A stretch of DNA of 64,000 nucleotides from Natrinema sp. SYSU A 869 (GTDB lineage: Archaea; Halobacteriota; Halobacteria; Halobacteriales; Natrialbaceae). Positions 8,426 through 15,994 of the stretch are shown piece by piece. The DNA is taken from the NCBI RefSeq assembly GCF_019879105.1, contig NZ_CP082248.1, positions 558,001 through 622,000 on the forward strand, read 5' to 3'. A program made the position numbers and the translations under genes. The notes beneath the pieces are model-generated. The model did not search any database. It was not told the DNA's origin and saw only the letters and a list, made by a program, of their open reading frames with translations. Numbering within the stretch: the first letter of the stretch is position 1; each line of letters starts with the position of its first letter.

Positions 8426-9470
8426 ATGGATAATCGAAGAACGGTTCTCGAAGGAATGAGTGCTGCAGTCAGATTCGGACTGTCTCCGACGGTCGCTGGA
8501 CGTCAATCGAGACAGGGCAATGGCTCCAAGGAGAGCACGCGGGACAGCAAACCGCTATCCAGAGAGGATTTCAAAGTCGTCGGAACGAAGAAGACGAAGA
8601 CGACCTTCGAACCGGAGAGGATCACGATCGAGACGACCTACCGGAGCCCGGATCTGAAAAAGCGATATGGGATGACACCCCCGAAAATCACGGAAAAGGA
8701 TGTAATCGATCGGTCGGAGATCCCCCCCTGAGGAGGACGAGTATCCGGAGCGTGACGTCATCGTCAATACACAGCGGTGGGAATCGAACTACGCGAGAAA
8801 AGAAGAGTGGGAACAGCTCATAGAAGACCGGAGAACGGAATCTGGGACGGAATCAGGCGGTATCGGTATCCAGCACGACCATCCGGTAGACGACCAGGGA
8901 AATTGCGGTCGAGCAGTCTGGAACTACAGGAAAGTCGGCGACAACGGGTACGACGAATCGGCCCCGATAAATCTGCTCCTCTATGGAGTGGGTATGGAAG
9001 ACGTCGAACGCGTACTCGAAGACGACCACGGGTGGGACAATCTCGAGAATTACCGGATTCCGCGCGAGGGGAAACGGTATGCTTGGGATATGGACCGCGC
9101 GGACTTCGCCGGTCCTGACAACGAACCGTACGGCGAATACGGCGGCTGGGGGACCGCAGAAGCCGGCCTCACCGGACGTCATCACGTGCGATGTTATGAA
9201 CTGGAGCCGGGGATTATCTCCGTACAGGCCCACGAAGACGGAAACTGGGATATCTGGACACAGGAACACGACGTGGTCTCCTATCAGAGTACGCGAGACA
9301 AGATGATCGATATCTTCACGAACAACTGGCCGTATCTCCGGAACACTGGATGGGTCGCCTCAGGGCCGGACGGCTGGGGTAACGACGGCGCGGACGACAA
9401 CCACGACGGAAAAGCGGTGCGACTCGAGGCAGGGTCGAATCCCCCAAAAGAAATCGACAGGAACTGTTGA
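8426..9470 (+). pseudogene. Secreted-type protein of unknown family, split at a C7 tract
   Basis: Two frames join into one protein of about 348 residues. The first 101 residues (MDNRRTVLEGMSAAV..., twin-Arg-like start) end at a stop just after a run of seven C at about 8722-8728. The next frame then reads on without interruption as EEDEYPERDVIVNTQRWESN and continues to 9470. Removing one C restores a single frame. The C-terminal half is rich in Trp, Gly and acidic residues (WGNDGADDNHDGK), typical of an exported haloarchaeal protein. The break may be phase variation, mutation or a sequencing error. The family was not recognised. Confidence 0.6.
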
Positions 9471-9758
9471 AATGATCGGTCTCCGAATTTCGGTCCGAGC
9501 CGATCGGCTGGGACTGCGCAACTCATACGCTATCCCCTCCTGTATACATTCGAACCCTGTTATCACTAATTCAGAAAATAATTATCTAATGACAATTAAC
9601 CAAACTAGATCCGATAGTCAGATGTACACGATACGGAACGCTCTCGATAGAGGTCCAGCAGTGCGATACCGTCGACCGACGAAACTGGGATCCCGTTCCA
9701 CTCAAGGGATTTCAGTGACGACCGTCGGAGAGAACGCTCCCATGGAGGTTCCGTACCG

Positions 9759-10589
9759 ATGAACCGCCCCAGTGTAACGTCGATAGCGGTCGGGACCGGT
9801 GGTGGGATTGCGAGCGCAATCGCCGTCGGAGCCCTGTTCTCGTTGTTCGACTACCACGTCGTCATGTCGGCGACCGAGTGGTGGACGCTCCTGCCAGGGG
9901 CGTTCGTGCTCGGGTTCGTGACGGTGGCGCTCTCGGTTCACACTGGGCTCGTCTCTCCCGGCGGTGGATTCTTGGCCCTCCTTGTGGCCGTAGTGTACAC
10001 CGAACTAACGACGTCCCCCCCGCGGGCGGTCGTCGAACGCGGTGACGACGTGATCGTTGATGGGTCGTTCCACGCGTTGTCCTACGCCGAGACGTGGTAC
10101 GTCTGGCTCGCACTCCTGCTCGTCGCCGGTGTCGCCGAGTTCGCGATTCGACGCGGGTACAGTCTCGAGGACGGTCGGTTGCGAAATCTCCCGACCCTCC
10201 CGCTTTCGCGAACCGACCTGTGGCTCGTCGTTGTCGGCTGTAGCGGTGCGGTCGGCCTTGCGACGATGATCCTCCTCGTTCGAGGGGTACTGTGGGAGAC
10301 CGCCTCCGGATACGGAATCGGCTTCGTCGCAGCCGCCGTCGCGACCGTAGTCCCGCTCGCGGCGTTGCTCTCCTACGGGATCGTCTCCCCGTTCGTTCTG
10401 TACGGCTGGCTCGTCATGGCCACCCTGCATACGGAAGCGTTCACAGCGCCCGATAGTGGACTCCACATCCCCATTCTCGGCGTTTCGTCGATCGGGTTCG
10501 TAATCGTCGCGGGACTCGAACTACTAGTTCGTTCCCGACTTCGGGGGTGGGACGGTGGCAGGTTCGCGAGCGCCGTCAGTCAGGAGTGA
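9759..10589 (+). CDS. Polytopic membrane protein of unknown function
   Basis: This 276-residue protein has about seven or eight hydrophobic segments (roughly 10-32, 42-60, 63-85, 115-133, 158-178, 190-215, 218-232 and 240-260) separated by short polar loops and an acidic loop at 85-110. The ATG at 9759 is preceded by ggaggtt as a ribosome-binding site. There are no charged catalytic motifs and no recognised transporter signature. Base composition is high in GC and matches typical chromosomal haloarchaeal genes rather than its AT-rich neighbours. Confidence 0.7.
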   Translation: MNRPSVTSIAVGTGGGIASAIAVGALFSLFDYHVVMSATEWWTLLPGAFVLGFVTVALSVHTGLVSPGGGFLALLVAVVYTELTTSPPRAVVERGDDVIVDGSFHALSYAETWYVWLALLLVAGVAEFAIRRGYSLEDGRLRNLPTLPLSRTDLWLVVVGCSGAVGLATMILLVRGVLWETASGYGIGFVAAAVATVVPLAALLSYGIVSPFVLYGWLVMATLHTEAFTAPDSGLHIPILGVSSIGFVIVAGLELLVRSRLRGWDGGRFASAVSQE

Positions 10590-10789
10590 CCCCTGCGCGC
10601 GGATACGCAGGGGTGCAGTGAGGGAGTGAACCGTGTTCAGTACCGTTCACCCGTCGCTGGACATCCCGGCCCGCCGACGACGGGATTCCCGTGGCCGCGG
10701 TCGACGTCTCCGAAGTCGTGGCTCTACGTCGGCCACGCCTCCGCCACCCGCCGATAGGAGTAGTCCGCACCGCGTCGTGTGTTCGCGCG

Positions 10790-10997
10790 TCATCCGTCAC
10801 CTCGCTCGAGGGACCGCAGTCGGTCGATCCGCTCCGCAGTCGGCGGATGCGTGTCGGGGAAGATATCGGTGCTGACGAGTTCCTTCGAGCCGAACGCGCG
10901 CTCCTCTAACGGGTCAAGATAGAGCGCTTCGGCACCGCCGTCGAGCTTCCGGAAGCCGCGGTCGGGGAGTTCGGGCATCGTCCTATCGATTTTCTCG
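10790..10997 (-). pseudogene. C-terminal fragment of an M48 (HtpX-like) peptidase
   Basis: About 68 codons read ALEKIDRTMPELPDRGFRKL, then GGAEALYLDPLE, then STDIFPDTHPPTAERIDRLR. The last box is the conserved C-terminal signature of HtpX-type membrane zinc proteases of the M48 family. The catalytic HExxH part is absent, and upstream the frame runs into an unrelated small gene, so this is a truncated remnant. Confidence 0.6.
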
Positions 10998-11192
10998 AGA
11001 GCGGTCGCGATCGTCCCCCTCCGGCCCGGCAATGGCGATCGACTCGCTGAGGTCCTCGTCGTCCACGTCCTCGGGCTTCGGATTGACACTCCTGCTACGC
11101 AGGAACTCCTCGAGAGTCGGCTCTGGTGGGTGGATCTCGGGCTCGGGGTGTCGCGGCTCTCCAGCGAGCCAGGCGGCGCGATCGCGGTTCAT
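10983..11192 (-). CDS. Small acidic plasmid protein
   Basis: This 69-residue protein starts MNRDRAAWLAGEPRHPEPEI and is rich in Pro, Glu and Asp, with no recognised domain. Its ATG overlaps the stop of the preceding 27-codon frame as TGATG, implying coupled translation. The ribosome-binding-like ggtgggaact lies just upstream and resembles the one before the zinc-ribbon gene at 11578. Its C-terminal end may be altered at the junction with the peptidase remnant. Confidence 0.5.
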   Translation of the reverse strand: MNRDRAAWLAGEPRHPEPEIHPPEPTLEEFLRSRSVNPKPEDVDDEDLSESIAIAGPEGDDRDRSRENR

Positions 11193-11275
11193 CAGTTCCC
11201 ACCCCCGTTTTCATGGACGGTCTTGGGGTGTTCGGTTCGCTGTGTGGTCTGTTCTTGCACTTTGGATCGTCTCAT
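11192..11275 (-). CDS. 27-residue leader peptide, translationally coupled
   Basis: ATG at 11275 follows the hairpin leader element directly (GGAGGGAAAAACA then ATG). The peptide is basic and polar (MRRSKVQEQTTQRTEHPKTV...). Its TGA stop overlaps the next ATG in a TGATG junction. The position after a shared leader and the stop-start overlap support real translation. No family is recognised. Confidence 0.45.
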   Translation of the reverse strand: MRRSKVQEQTTQRTEHPKTVHENGGGN

Positions 11276-11282
11276 TGTTTTT

Positions 11283-11312
11283 CCCTCCCCCCCCGGGGAC
11301 GAACAACACCAC
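11283..11312 (-). promoter_or_regulatory. Hairpin leader element 2
   Basis: On the minus strand it reads GTGTTGTTCGT, then CCCC directly followed by GGGGGGGG and AGGG, with the start codon eight bases later. The arms pair as CCCC/GGGG. It is the same arrangement as the elements at 7639, 11903 and 12191. Confidence 0.55.
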
Positions 11313-11338
11313 CGCGCGATGCACGTGATCCCGGCGTC

Positions 11339-11578
11339 TCACGCGCTTGGAGGACGGAACAGGCACCGCTCGCACTCGAGAAACTGCTCTCCCTCTCCAT
11401 TGAATCGTCCAATCAATACTGCTGCCTCGCAGCGGGGACACGGATCACCGTGGGTGTAGCCGCCTTTGACTGGTGGATCAGGAGTCGTGACGGTCAGCGC
11501 GCGTATGCGTGCTCTTGCGCTCGCCCGTGTGACTCTCTGTTCGTCAGTCTGAGGGGCATCCTGGGAAGAATCAGTCAC
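11339..11578 (-). CDS. Small zinc-ribbon protein
   Basis: This 79-residue protein has a basic, Arg-rich N-terminal half (RVTRASARARIRAL) and a C-terminal ribbon CPRC...CERC followed by RPPSA. The GTG at 11578 is chosen because ggtgggaaca precedes it at the right distance, as for the gene at 11192. A GTG three codons upstream is also possible. It lies 28 bases after the 11607-11894 gene and is probably in the same transcript. The function is unknown. Confidence 0.6.
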   Translation of the reverse strand: MTDSSQDAPQTDEQRVTRASARARIRALTVTTPDPPVKGGYTHGDPCPRCEAAVLIGRFNGEGEQFLECERCLFRPPSA

Positions 11579-11606
11579 TGTTCCCACCGGGCGAGTCGAA
11601 GAGGAA

Positions 11607-11894
11607 CTAGGAGCTGGCGTCCTCGCCCGTCAGCGTCAGCTGGTCGTCGGCCGTCTCCGCGAACAGCGATGTCTGGTCGGTATTGTCGCCTTCCGAGTAC
11701 CGAACTTCGACGCGGTCGTCGACGCCGAACTCGCTGGCTACGGGGCGATCGAGTCGTGCTTCGACCTCGCGATGGCTGACGTCAGCACCGAAATCCTCGA
11801 GCGAGGTCGCAACGCTTTCTTCGGTCGGTTCGAGTCCACCGTCAGCGGTGAACGCTGTCTGCTGTTGGATCGTGATCTCGGGTCGATCTGTCAT
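11607..11894 (-). CDS. Small acidic plasmid protein
   Basis: This 95-residue protein starts MTDRPEITIQQQTAFTADGG. It has an acidic helix region, then beta-rich VDDRVEVRYSEGDNTDQTSL. The ATG at 11894 is chosen over an upstream one because the shared hairpin leader element ends eight bases before it. No family is recognised. It is the head of a probable three- or four-gene unit with the zinc-ribbon and 27-residue genes downstream. Confidence 0.6.
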   Translation of the reverse strand: MTDRPEITIQQQTAFTADGGLEPTEESVATSLEDFGADVSHREVEARLDRPVASEFGVDDRVEVRYSEGDNTDQTSLFAETADDQLTLTGEDASS

Positions 11895-11902
11895 CTGTAA
11901 AA

Positions 11903-11936
11903 CCCTCCACCCCTCTCGAAGGGTGCAAACAACACT
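11903..11936 (-). promoter_or_regulatory. Hairpin leader element 3
   Basis: On the minus strand it reads GTGTTGTTTG, CACCC-ttcgaga-GGGGTG hairpin, GGAGGG, TTTTACAG, then the ATG at 11894. This is the cleanest copy: the purine tract is a good ribosome-binding site and its 5' part lies in the hairpin arm. Confidence 0.6.
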
Positions 11937-11971
11937 CCCAGCGATCGCAGGCACCGTGATCGGTGGACCAG

Positions 11972-12182
11972 TCACGACTCCTCGCGAAGTTCTTCAGCTC
12001 GCTGGGCTAGCAGTTTGAGGATCGGAAGGCGGTGTTGGTGCTGATTTTCGTAGGCGACACACGACTGAAGTGTCTCCATGTCGGTGATCGTCGCGATTCC
12101 CGCATCAATGATCCGGGGATTCGGTGACTCGAGGCGCTGTGCTGGCGTCAGTGGCTCGTCAGTCTGGTCGGTATCTGCCCTT
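11972..12182 (-). pseudogene. Small helical plasmid protein, start codon lost
   Basis: The frame reads ADTDQTDEPLTPAQRLESPN, then RIIDAGIATITDMETL, then a helical tail LKLLAQRAEELREES. By alignment with leader element 3, the start should be at 12180-12182, but the codon there is AGG rather than ATG. An in-frame stop lies just upstream, and the first ATG is at 12077-12079. Either the start is mutated or a short protein is made. The family is not named. Confidence 0.45.
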
Positions 12183-12190
12183 GTAGACTC

Positions 12191-12222
12191 CTCTCACTCC
12201 TCTGAGGAGCAAACAACACCAC
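12191..12222 (-). promoter_or_regulatory. Hairpin leader element 4
   Basis: On the minus strand it reads GTGTTGTTTG, then the perfect palindrome CTCCTCAGAGGAG, then TGAGAGGAG and TCTACA. It aligns base for base with element 3 up to the start position of the downstream frame. Confidence 0.6.
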
Positions 12223-12277
12223 CAACTGCTTACGTTGGTGTGGCATCAGTCGATCCAACGGTTAATTCTTTCTGAAA

Positions 12278-12520
12278 TTATTCAGTCTCATGGACTTCAC
12301 TATATCCGGGAGAGGTAGCCATTTGGATGATCTCGAACGTGTATTTGGTTTGTGGCTTCCACTCTGGATTAATATACTTTGCAGCAGAACTGACCACGGG
12401 ATCATCGTGCTGCCGCATTTCCTGATACAGCTCTTCTTGTGAGCGGGGCTCGATGTATTCTGATATTTTCCACCACCGATTACAGGCTGGGAACTCTCCA
12501 GGGCTCATTTCCTGAAACAC
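12278..12520 (-). CDS. Hypothetical plasmid protein
   Basis: This 80-residue frame starts MFQEMSPGEFPACNRWWKIS and contains ELYQEMRQHDDPVVSSAAKY and a beta-rich end KYTFEIIQMATSPG. It overlaps the end of the upstream 12505-12654 frame by 16 bases. GC content is lower than that of the zinc-ribbon genes nearby. No domain was recognised. Confidence 0.5.
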   Translation of the reverse strand: MFQEMSPGEFPACNRWWKISEYIEPRSQEELYQEMRQHDDPVVSSAAKYINPEWKPQTKYTFEIIQMATSPGYSEVHETE

Positions 12521-12654
12521 CCCTTTTCGACCAGGAGGGCCTCAAGACCGTGAATCACATTATCGGCAGGACGGTGAACCCTGCTATCTTCGATATAGTG
12601 TGCGTCTAAGAGTTCTTGCGGATACTCTTCATCAGAGATGTTCACGTCGTCCAT
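12505..12654 (-). CDS. Hypothetical small protein
   Basis: This 49-residue frame starts at the ATG at 12654 (MDDVNISDEEYPQELLDAHY) and ends GLEALLVEKGCFRK. An upstream ATG at 12726 would add 24 residues that look non-coding (MCIGLCVKLI). It lies between two frames on the same strand with short overlaps and is probably co-transcribed. It is not recognised. Confidence 0.4.
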   Translation of the reverse strand: MDDVNISDEEYPQELLDAHYIEDSRVHRPADNVIHGLEALLVEKGCFRK

Positions 12655-12703
12655 GACTCGTATTGAGGACTCCGAAGTGTAATTTCCTCGATAGGTGATC
12701 AAC

Positions 12704-13789
12704 TTAACACAGAGACCAATACACATACCCGAGAGACGAGTTCAACAGGTCCATTTCCATATTAGTGGTGGTTCGTGTCCCCCTCGGACTGTCAGGGTCC
12801 GGCCCGTGTCGAGGAGATTGACACCTGGTACACTCCCAGATCGGTGAGTCGGGAATTTCTGGAACTGGCACTTCATCGAAGCCACCGAATGTGTGTCGTG
12901 TCGTCTCACTGCACGATCGGCACTCCAAATTTCGACGAGTTCGCCCCTCGCGAGGAGAGTTCTCGGAGCGATTCGGTGGGGAAACATGTTCGAGGGCTAT
13001 TGCGGGAACGATCCAGGTGCGTGTTGGCTCGTCCCGTCGTGGATATTCGTCAGTCTCCCAGTTGGAACTGGTTCGCTCAACCGTGCCCCCAGCGATCAGC
13101 TGGCCGACCTCCTCGATATCAGTGATCGGTTCGCCTTCAGCGTCGAACAGCACTGGATCAAGTGTCGGTCGGTTCTCCTCGGTGTTGTCGGTTCTCTCCT
13201 CAGCAGCTATAGTGTAGTCATGGCCGGCGTTCTGGCGGATGATATCGAGCTGGCGCTGTCCTTCAGTCGTCTCGACGGCAGCGGCACCAGGCAACTGGCC
13301 CCATTCACGAGTGAAGCGCGTGACGAGCTCGCCCTCGAGATCGGCGATCACTTCGCATTCGTCGATACCGTCAATAGAAGTGGTGAAAACATCGTCAGTC
13401 AGTCCTGTGAAGACAGCTTTGGCTTTGCTAATGGCGTTGTGCTCGGTTTTCGCGTCGATGAGGACATGAATCAGTCCAGTGAGCTTGCGCTCGGTGTCAG
13501 GCTCGACCACCAGATCACCGTAGTCGAGGCTGGTCGTGAGACAGAAGTCGCACTTTGTTCGATCGTGAGTGATCTCTGTGCCACACTTGCACTGATTCTC
13601 AGCGGTGGAGCCATCCTCGTAGGATGTTGATCCAGGAGCGTCTGGATACCCCACGTGATCGGTTTCGAGCGAGTTGTTGATGCGTTCGTAGCTGCCATCG
13701 CCGACGGCTCTCGAGTCGGTCGCATCGGGGCCAATACTTCCTTCGTCTTCGGGAGCGAACTCCCAGCGGTCGTCATCGTCGTAGTTCAT
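12704..13789 (-). CDS. Large acidic plasmid protein with two zinc-binding clusters
   Basis: The protein has about 361 residues from the ATG at 13789 (MNYDDDDRWEFAPEDEG). An upstream ATG at 13897 adds 36 less typical residues. A first zinc cluster (CKCG...CDFC, about residues 68-85) is followed by an alpha/beta region (KLTGLIHVLIDAKTEHNAIS), an acidic middle and a second ribbon (CRSC...CTRC) near the end. Two ribbons flanking a mixed domain suggest nucleic-acid binding, but the family was not identified. It heads the small-gene cluster at 11.3-12.7 kb. Confidence 0.65.
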   Translation of the reverse strand: MNYDDDDRWEFAPEDEGSIGPDATDSRAVGDGSYERINNSLETDHVGYPDAPGSTSYEDGSTAENQCKCGTEITHDRTKCDFCLTTSLDYGDLVVEPDTERKLTGLIHVLIDAKTEHNAISKAKAVFTGLTDDVFTTSIDGIDECEVIADLEGELVTRFTREWGQLPGAAAVETTEGQRQLDIIRQNAGHDYTIAAEERTDNTEENRPTLDPVLFDAEGEPITDIEEVGQLIAGGTVERTSSNWETDEYPRRDEPTRTWIVPAIALEHVSPPNRSENSPREGRTRRNLECRSCSETTRHTFGGFDEVPVPEIPDSPIWECTRCQSPRHGPDPDSPRGTRTTTNMEMDLLNSSLGYVYWSLC

Positions 13790-14211
13790 GGTGTCGTGGA
13801 ACTCCTCGGTGTGTCGTCGATTTTCGCTCTTATCCCTGCCCTCGTTAATCTCCGGATAGTGGAGTGAAAGTGAAACGAGATCTTGCCAACAGATCAAAGA
13901 GCTATTCCTACATGTTGATTAATACATATTTGGGGAGTCGGACGATTGTCGACCGTTCGGCTGTAACCTGTCAGAGGCACCCTCACCCGCACTTTCCGTA
14001 CGTTTTGCTTCCCTACCGTTGAGGCAATGAGTTGACTCATCTCTCTGGTCCACAGTCACGAATGCGCTGTGCAGCGATGCGTTCGCCAAACGACGCTCCA
14101 CTCTTCTCGATCACTCGCAATCACTGAACCTACTTCGTGAGTACTAATTTACGGTTATTTCCATGCTTATTGCTAGCAGTGGGCAAAGTATTACGATTGC
14201 ACGCTATGTAG
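13790..14211. other. Intergenic region between divergent genes
   Basis: No gene is supported here. It carries the promoters of the divergent genes at 13789 (minus) and 14212 (plus), with AT-rich stretches near 13905-13930 (gttgattaatacata) and 14150-14175. Confidence 0.4.
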
Positions 14212-14505
14212 ATGTATTGGGGACACATGAGGATTGTTCAGAACGTGGTCCGCTGGTACAGACTCAACCATGGGATCGGGAAAGAGATGCTGGATAGTGG
14301 TGCTGAACTCATGCCATGTCCGTACTGTGAAAAGGGGACACCAGTCTTTCAGTCAACATATAATTCGGCAGGGCTGCCGATTTTGTTCAGTGTCTGTCTC
14401 TGGTGTGATGGATTTATTGAATTCGGTGGCGCCTCCCTGCAGCCGCACAAGCCGTATGCAACCGCACATGATCCCCAGACTGAGGAGCGGTATTCGAAGC
14501 CATAG
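14212..14505 (+). CDS. Small zinc-binding plasmid protein
   Basis: This 97-residue protein has CPYC at about 37-40 and CLWC at about 63-66, a spacing that fits one zinc site, with beta strands between. A shorter start at 14227 (MRIVQNVVRW) is possible. The downstream gene begins 23 bases after its stop on the same strand, suggesting an operon. The function is unknown. Confidence 0.6.
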   Translation: MYWGHMRIVQNVVRWYRLNHGIGKEMLDSGAELMPCPYCEKGTPVFQSTYNSAGLPILFSVCLWCDGFIEFGGASLQPHKPYATAHDPQTEERYSKP

Positions 14506-14528
14506 TTTGTTCGTTTGCCTGTAGAATT

Positions 14529-14939
14529 ATGGATGCTGTTACCGTGACTCGTGGCATGGGCACGGATGATTCGTACTCGATCGGTCTCCTTGAGCGAGAT
14601 ACAGAGAACCCGGCTGTTGGATCGTTTCCACCGACCGTGTCGTCGACTGCGTTCGATGCCGTGACCCGTGGCGATCTCATTTATTGGGGAGAATGGTCAG
14701 ATCGGGATGCTCTCGTGGTCACGAGGCACCGGTCGGTCTACGACGCCGATTCTCGGTTCACAGAGCTGGGTCAGTCTATGCTCGACAGCGACGGTGCGAC
14801 TACGCTACCGCCGCCCGTCGTGGATCGCATCGAGCAGTGGGCAGCGGAGAAGATCCATTTTGTTCGGGACGAGTCAGTACCGATGGTCTGCTTGCTTATG
14901 GCCGACGACGCGTTTCAGACGCGTCGTAATGAAGAGTAG
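14529..14939 (+). CDS. Hypothetical plasmid protein
   Basis: This 136-residue protein (MDAVTVTRGMGTDDSYSIGL) has mixed alpha/beta character, an internal FDAVTRGDLIYWGEWSDRDA box and a C-terminal MVCLLMADDAFQTRR. No domain was recognised. It follows the zinc-binding gene at 14212 closely and converges with the winged-helix frame at 14952. Confidence 0.6.
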   Translation: MDAVTVTRGMGTDDSYSIGLLERDTENPAVGSFPPTVSSTAFDAVTRGDLIYWGEWSDRDALVVTRHRSVYDADSRFTELGQSMLDSDGATTLPPPVVDRIEQWAAEKIHFVRDESVPMVCLLMADDAFQTRRNEE

Positions 14940-14951
14940 AAAGGTGAGTTG

Positions 14952-15161
14952 TTATCTCTTCTCGGCTGGAGTGGTCACCCGAAGCTCGGTATCGACCTGA
15001 TAGAGGTATCCGCGTTCGAGCAGTCGTGTGATCGTGTGTTCGGCATCCGCTCGTTCGACATCGTCCGACTCGATAACCTCGCAGTCCTCGGCTGCTTCTT
15101 TGACGGTAATCTCACTCTGTTCTTCGAAATCGTCTTGAGTCCGCGTATCGTTCGTTGATAT
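14952..15161 (-). pseudogene. Winged-helix-like small protein with ATA in place of the start codon
   Basis: A 69-codon frame reads STNDTRTQDDFEEQSEIT, then VKEAAEDCEVIESDDVERAD, then a recognition-helix-like TITRLLERGYLYQVDTELRV. The codon where Met is expected (15159-15161) is ATA. No ATG, GTG or TTG occurs between it and the upstream stop, nor a usable start downstream. Either ATA is used or the gene is silent through one G-to-A change. It diverges from the toxin-antitoxin operon. Confidence 0.5.
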
Positions 15162-15177
15162 GAGTTTCTCGCTCCAT

Positions 15178-15253
15178 TGGAGACAACCCGCTCGAGTGTG
15201 CCATCACTCGGGCATTTTACCGCACAACAATGCCCCGAGGAGCGGGTCTGTCT
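15178..15253. promoter_or_regulatory. Nested palindrome between divergent genes
   Basis: An outer repeat (gacaacccgctcg with cgaggagcgggtc) encloses an inner repeat (ctcgggcattt with aatgccccgag). The whole can form a long branched hairpin or serve as operators between the frame at 15161 and the toxin-antitoxin operon at 15342. Confidence 0.45.
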
Positions 15254-15257
15254 ACAC

Positions 15258-15314
15258 CGTTTGCTACAACGGTAACCGTATTAAGCCCATCGGTTTGGTT
15301 CAAAGCAAACGGTT
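15258..15314. promoter_or_regulatory. Putative antitoxin operator
   Basis: Inverted repeats ACCGTTTGCT (15258-15267) and AGCAAACGGT (15305-15314) lie just upstream of the antitoxin gene, with a further half-site aacggtaaccgt between. Their position over the promoter fits autoregulation by the winged-helix antitoxin. Confidence 0.5.
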
Positions 15315-15341
15315 AAGTGAGGGAGGACTATAGGTAGGAGC

Positions 15342-15680
15342 ATGAGCGAGAAACAGCCCCGAGAAGGTGGCGGGAAATACGGCGAGAAGGTGACTGAGCA
15401 GGACATCCTCAAAGCGTTTGACTCCAGCGACGACCCGTTCCTCACGACTACCGAACTTGCCGATCAACTCCCAGTCTCACGCCAGGCCGTGAGTTATCGA
15501 CTTGAGCAGATGCGCGAGAAGGGGCTCGTCGACAAGAAGAAGACTGGTGCCCGTGCTGCTGGGTGGTGGGCCAAGCTCGGCCCCCGCCTTTCCGACGAAG
15601 CCGAGCAGCGGGCCGACGCCGCTGATCCTGACAGTGCGATCTCCCACGAGGATCTGAAGACCGAGCTCGACATTGAGTGA
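15342..15680 (+). CDS. Winged-helix antitoxin or regulator
   Basis: This 112-residue protein has a helix-turn-helix at about 35-70 (PFLTTTELADQLPVSRQAVS) with a wing (GLVDKKKTGARAAGWWAKLG) and an acidic C-terminal tail that could wrap the toxin. Its stop overlaps the toxin start as GTGA, the hallmark of a coupled toxin-antitoxin operon. Inverted repeats upstream are candidate operators. Winged-helix antitoxins paired with RelE-type toxins are frequent in haloarchaea. Confidence 0.8.
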   Translation: MSEKQPREGGGKYGEKVTEQDILKAFDSSDDPFLTTTELADQLPVSRQAVSYRLEQMREKGLVDKKKTGARAAGWWAKLGPRLSDEAEQRADAADPDSAISHEDLKTELDIE

Positions 15681-15940
15681 CGACCGTGGCCGAGACTGAG
15701 TACTCGGAGCGAGCAGCTGACTGGTTGCGTGACGCCGAGTCCGACGTTCAAGAACAGGTCATGAAACGGATCGAACAGGCACAGGACTTTCCCGACCACT
15801 TTCTCGACAGACTCCGGGGGTCAGAGTACTACAAACTCCGCGCGGGTGACTACCGTGCGATCATTGACTGGCGGCGGAACAAGAACCCCGAAGTGCTATT
15901 CGTTCGGGAGATCGATCACCGGAGCAATATCTACGAGTGA
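15677..15940 (+). CDS. RelE/ParE-family toxin
   Basis: This 87-residue protein of the RelE/ParE fold starts at a GTG overlapping the antitoxin stop. Typical features are two N-terminal helices (SERAADWLRDAESDVQEQVM), then LRGSEYYKLRAGDYRAII and the C-terminal VLFVREIDHRSNIYE. The LRAGDYRAIID strand and the trailing DHRSNIYE are the family's conserved parts. RelE members cleave ribosome-bound mRNA and ParE members poison gyrase. The sequence alone does not decide between them. Confidence 0.85.
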   Translation: MTTVAETEYSERAADWLRDAESDVQEQVMKRIEQAQDFPDHFLDRLRGSEYYKLRAGDYRAIIDWRRNKNPEVLFVREIDHRSNIYE

Positions 15941-15994
15941 CTGTCTGACGCGCGTCTGACTAATCTATTTCTGAGACGGGCCGAGACGCAGCGT

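Noticed and set aside
12893-13630. 245-residue plus-strand frame
   Set aside because: It is antisense to the two-zinc-cluster protein at 12704-13789, whose cysteine pairs and acidic composition mark the true strand.
13919-14101. 60-residue minus-strand frame
   Set aside because: There is no motif and no ribosome-binding signal, and it lies in a divergent promoter region.
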